A DNA stretch of 5,201 bases from Bacteroidota bacterium (GTDB lineage: Bacteria; Bacteroidota; Bacteroidia; 2-12-FULL-35-15). Shown here in pieces: positions 4,821-5,201 of this stretch. The notes under the pieces were generated by a model that was not told where the DNA came from, made no database searches, and saw nothing but the letters and a program-made list of their open reading frames with translations. The DNA lies in assembly GCA_023251855.1 (NCBI GenBank), contig JAHEYA010000216.1, positions 1 to 5,201 on the forward strand. The letters run 5' to 3'. The translations under genes and the position numbers were made by a program. The stretch's first letter is position 1; each line of letters starts with the position of its first letter.

Positions 4821-5201
4821 ATGAAACAGACATTACTTTGTATCTTTAGTTTCCTTTTCATACAAATCGGTTTTAGTCAAACTACTACACCTGAAGTAAT
4901 TGCTACTTCTGGAGATTATTTTTCAAATGCAAATAACAGTTTAAGCTGGACTATCGGTGAATGTATCACCGAAACCTATACAACTGCTAATAACTCGCTC
5001 ACCCAAGGCTTTCAACAAAGTCACTATAATATTACTGCAGTTCATGAAAATTCAAAATGCAACCTTGCTATCAACATTTATCCGAATCCTGCAAGTACTT
5101 TTATAAATATTAGTAGCAGATCATCTATAGCCATTACAAAAATGAAAGTGGATGTGCTTGACATTTCCGGAAAACTAATTCATTCGGAATTTTTTCAAAA
5201 T
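4821..5201 (+). CDS. Secreted protein with type IX secretion (type A) sorting domain, 3' end outside window
   Basis: From ATG 4821 the frame is open to the right edge (127 codons, no stop reached). The N-terminus is a clear signal peptide: Lys2, a hydrophobic stretch over residues 5-18, and a likely cleavage near Ser19-Gln20. Residues 28-66 hold the pattern ATSGDYF...LSWTIGE...LTQGFQQ, seen in many small Bacteroidota exported proteins. The segment INIYPNPASTFINI (84-97), followed by VDVLDISGKLI (110-120), is the start of a type A sorting domain, which directs cargo across the outer membrane through the type IX system. By the usual domain size of 70-90 residues, roughly 30 more residues should follow, making a protein of about 160 residues. 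There is no catalytic domain between the signal peptide and the sorting domain, so its own function is unknown. Export by the Sec system and then type IX is inferred from these motifs. Confidence 0.85.
   Translation, partial: MKQTLLCIFSFLFIQIGFSQTTTPEVIATSGDYFSNANNSLSWTIGECITETYTTANNSLTQGFQQSHYNITAVHENSKCNLAINIYPNPASTFINISSRSSIAITKMKVDVLDISGKLIHSEFFQN

Overview
The window is AT-rich chromosomal DNA that looks like a member of the Bacteroidota, probably of the Chitinophagales/Sphingobacteriales kind. Four things point there: the style of the DnaX protein (start MDNFIVSARKYRP and a long Ser/Thr linker), a GxxExxY-family gene, a secreted protein with a YPNP-type (type IX secretion) C-terminal sorting domain, and the absence of clear Shine-Dalgarno sequences together with TAnnTTTG-like -7 boxes. 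The genus cannot be named from the sequence.

Layout, left to right. The 3' end of an outer-membrane beta-barrel-like gene runs in from the left edge (1-495, +). A short intergenic spacer holds one copy of a 'CGTCAT..GCGAGG..CGAAGCAATCT' dispersed repeat. An intact metallo-beta-lactamase-fold hydrolase of the glyoxalase II type follows (602-1240, +). It converges, with only 6 bp between the stop codons, on an intact dnaX gene (1247-3088, -) encoding the gamma/tau clamp-loader subunit. After a divergent promoter region comes a small GxxExxY-family gene (3211-3615, +). Tandem 9-mers lie at its 5' end and three copies of a ~54-bp repeat at its 3' end, and the two sides are inverted relative to each other. 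Next is a divergent tryptophan 2,3-dioxygenase-family gene (3789-4757, +). Last is the 5' part of a small secreted protein with a type IX sorting domain (4821 to the right edge, +).

The genes do not form an obvious pathway: this is a housekeeping neighbourhood (dnaX) with independent single genes around it. Two places deserve attention. First, dnaX carries a run of ten A residues just after the clamp-loader core (codons 383-386), directly behind a GC-rich hairpin. Slippage in either direction reaches a stop within about five codons, so a short gamma-like product of 387-389 residues could be made from the 613-codon gene. Second, the GxxExxY gene with its inverted 9-mer repeats and repeated 3' tail looks like a small gene-plus-repeat unit that may have moved or expanded as one. 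No tRNA, rRNA, CRISPR array, insertion sequence or strong intrinsic terminator was seen, and no gene-free stretch exceeds about 180 bases.
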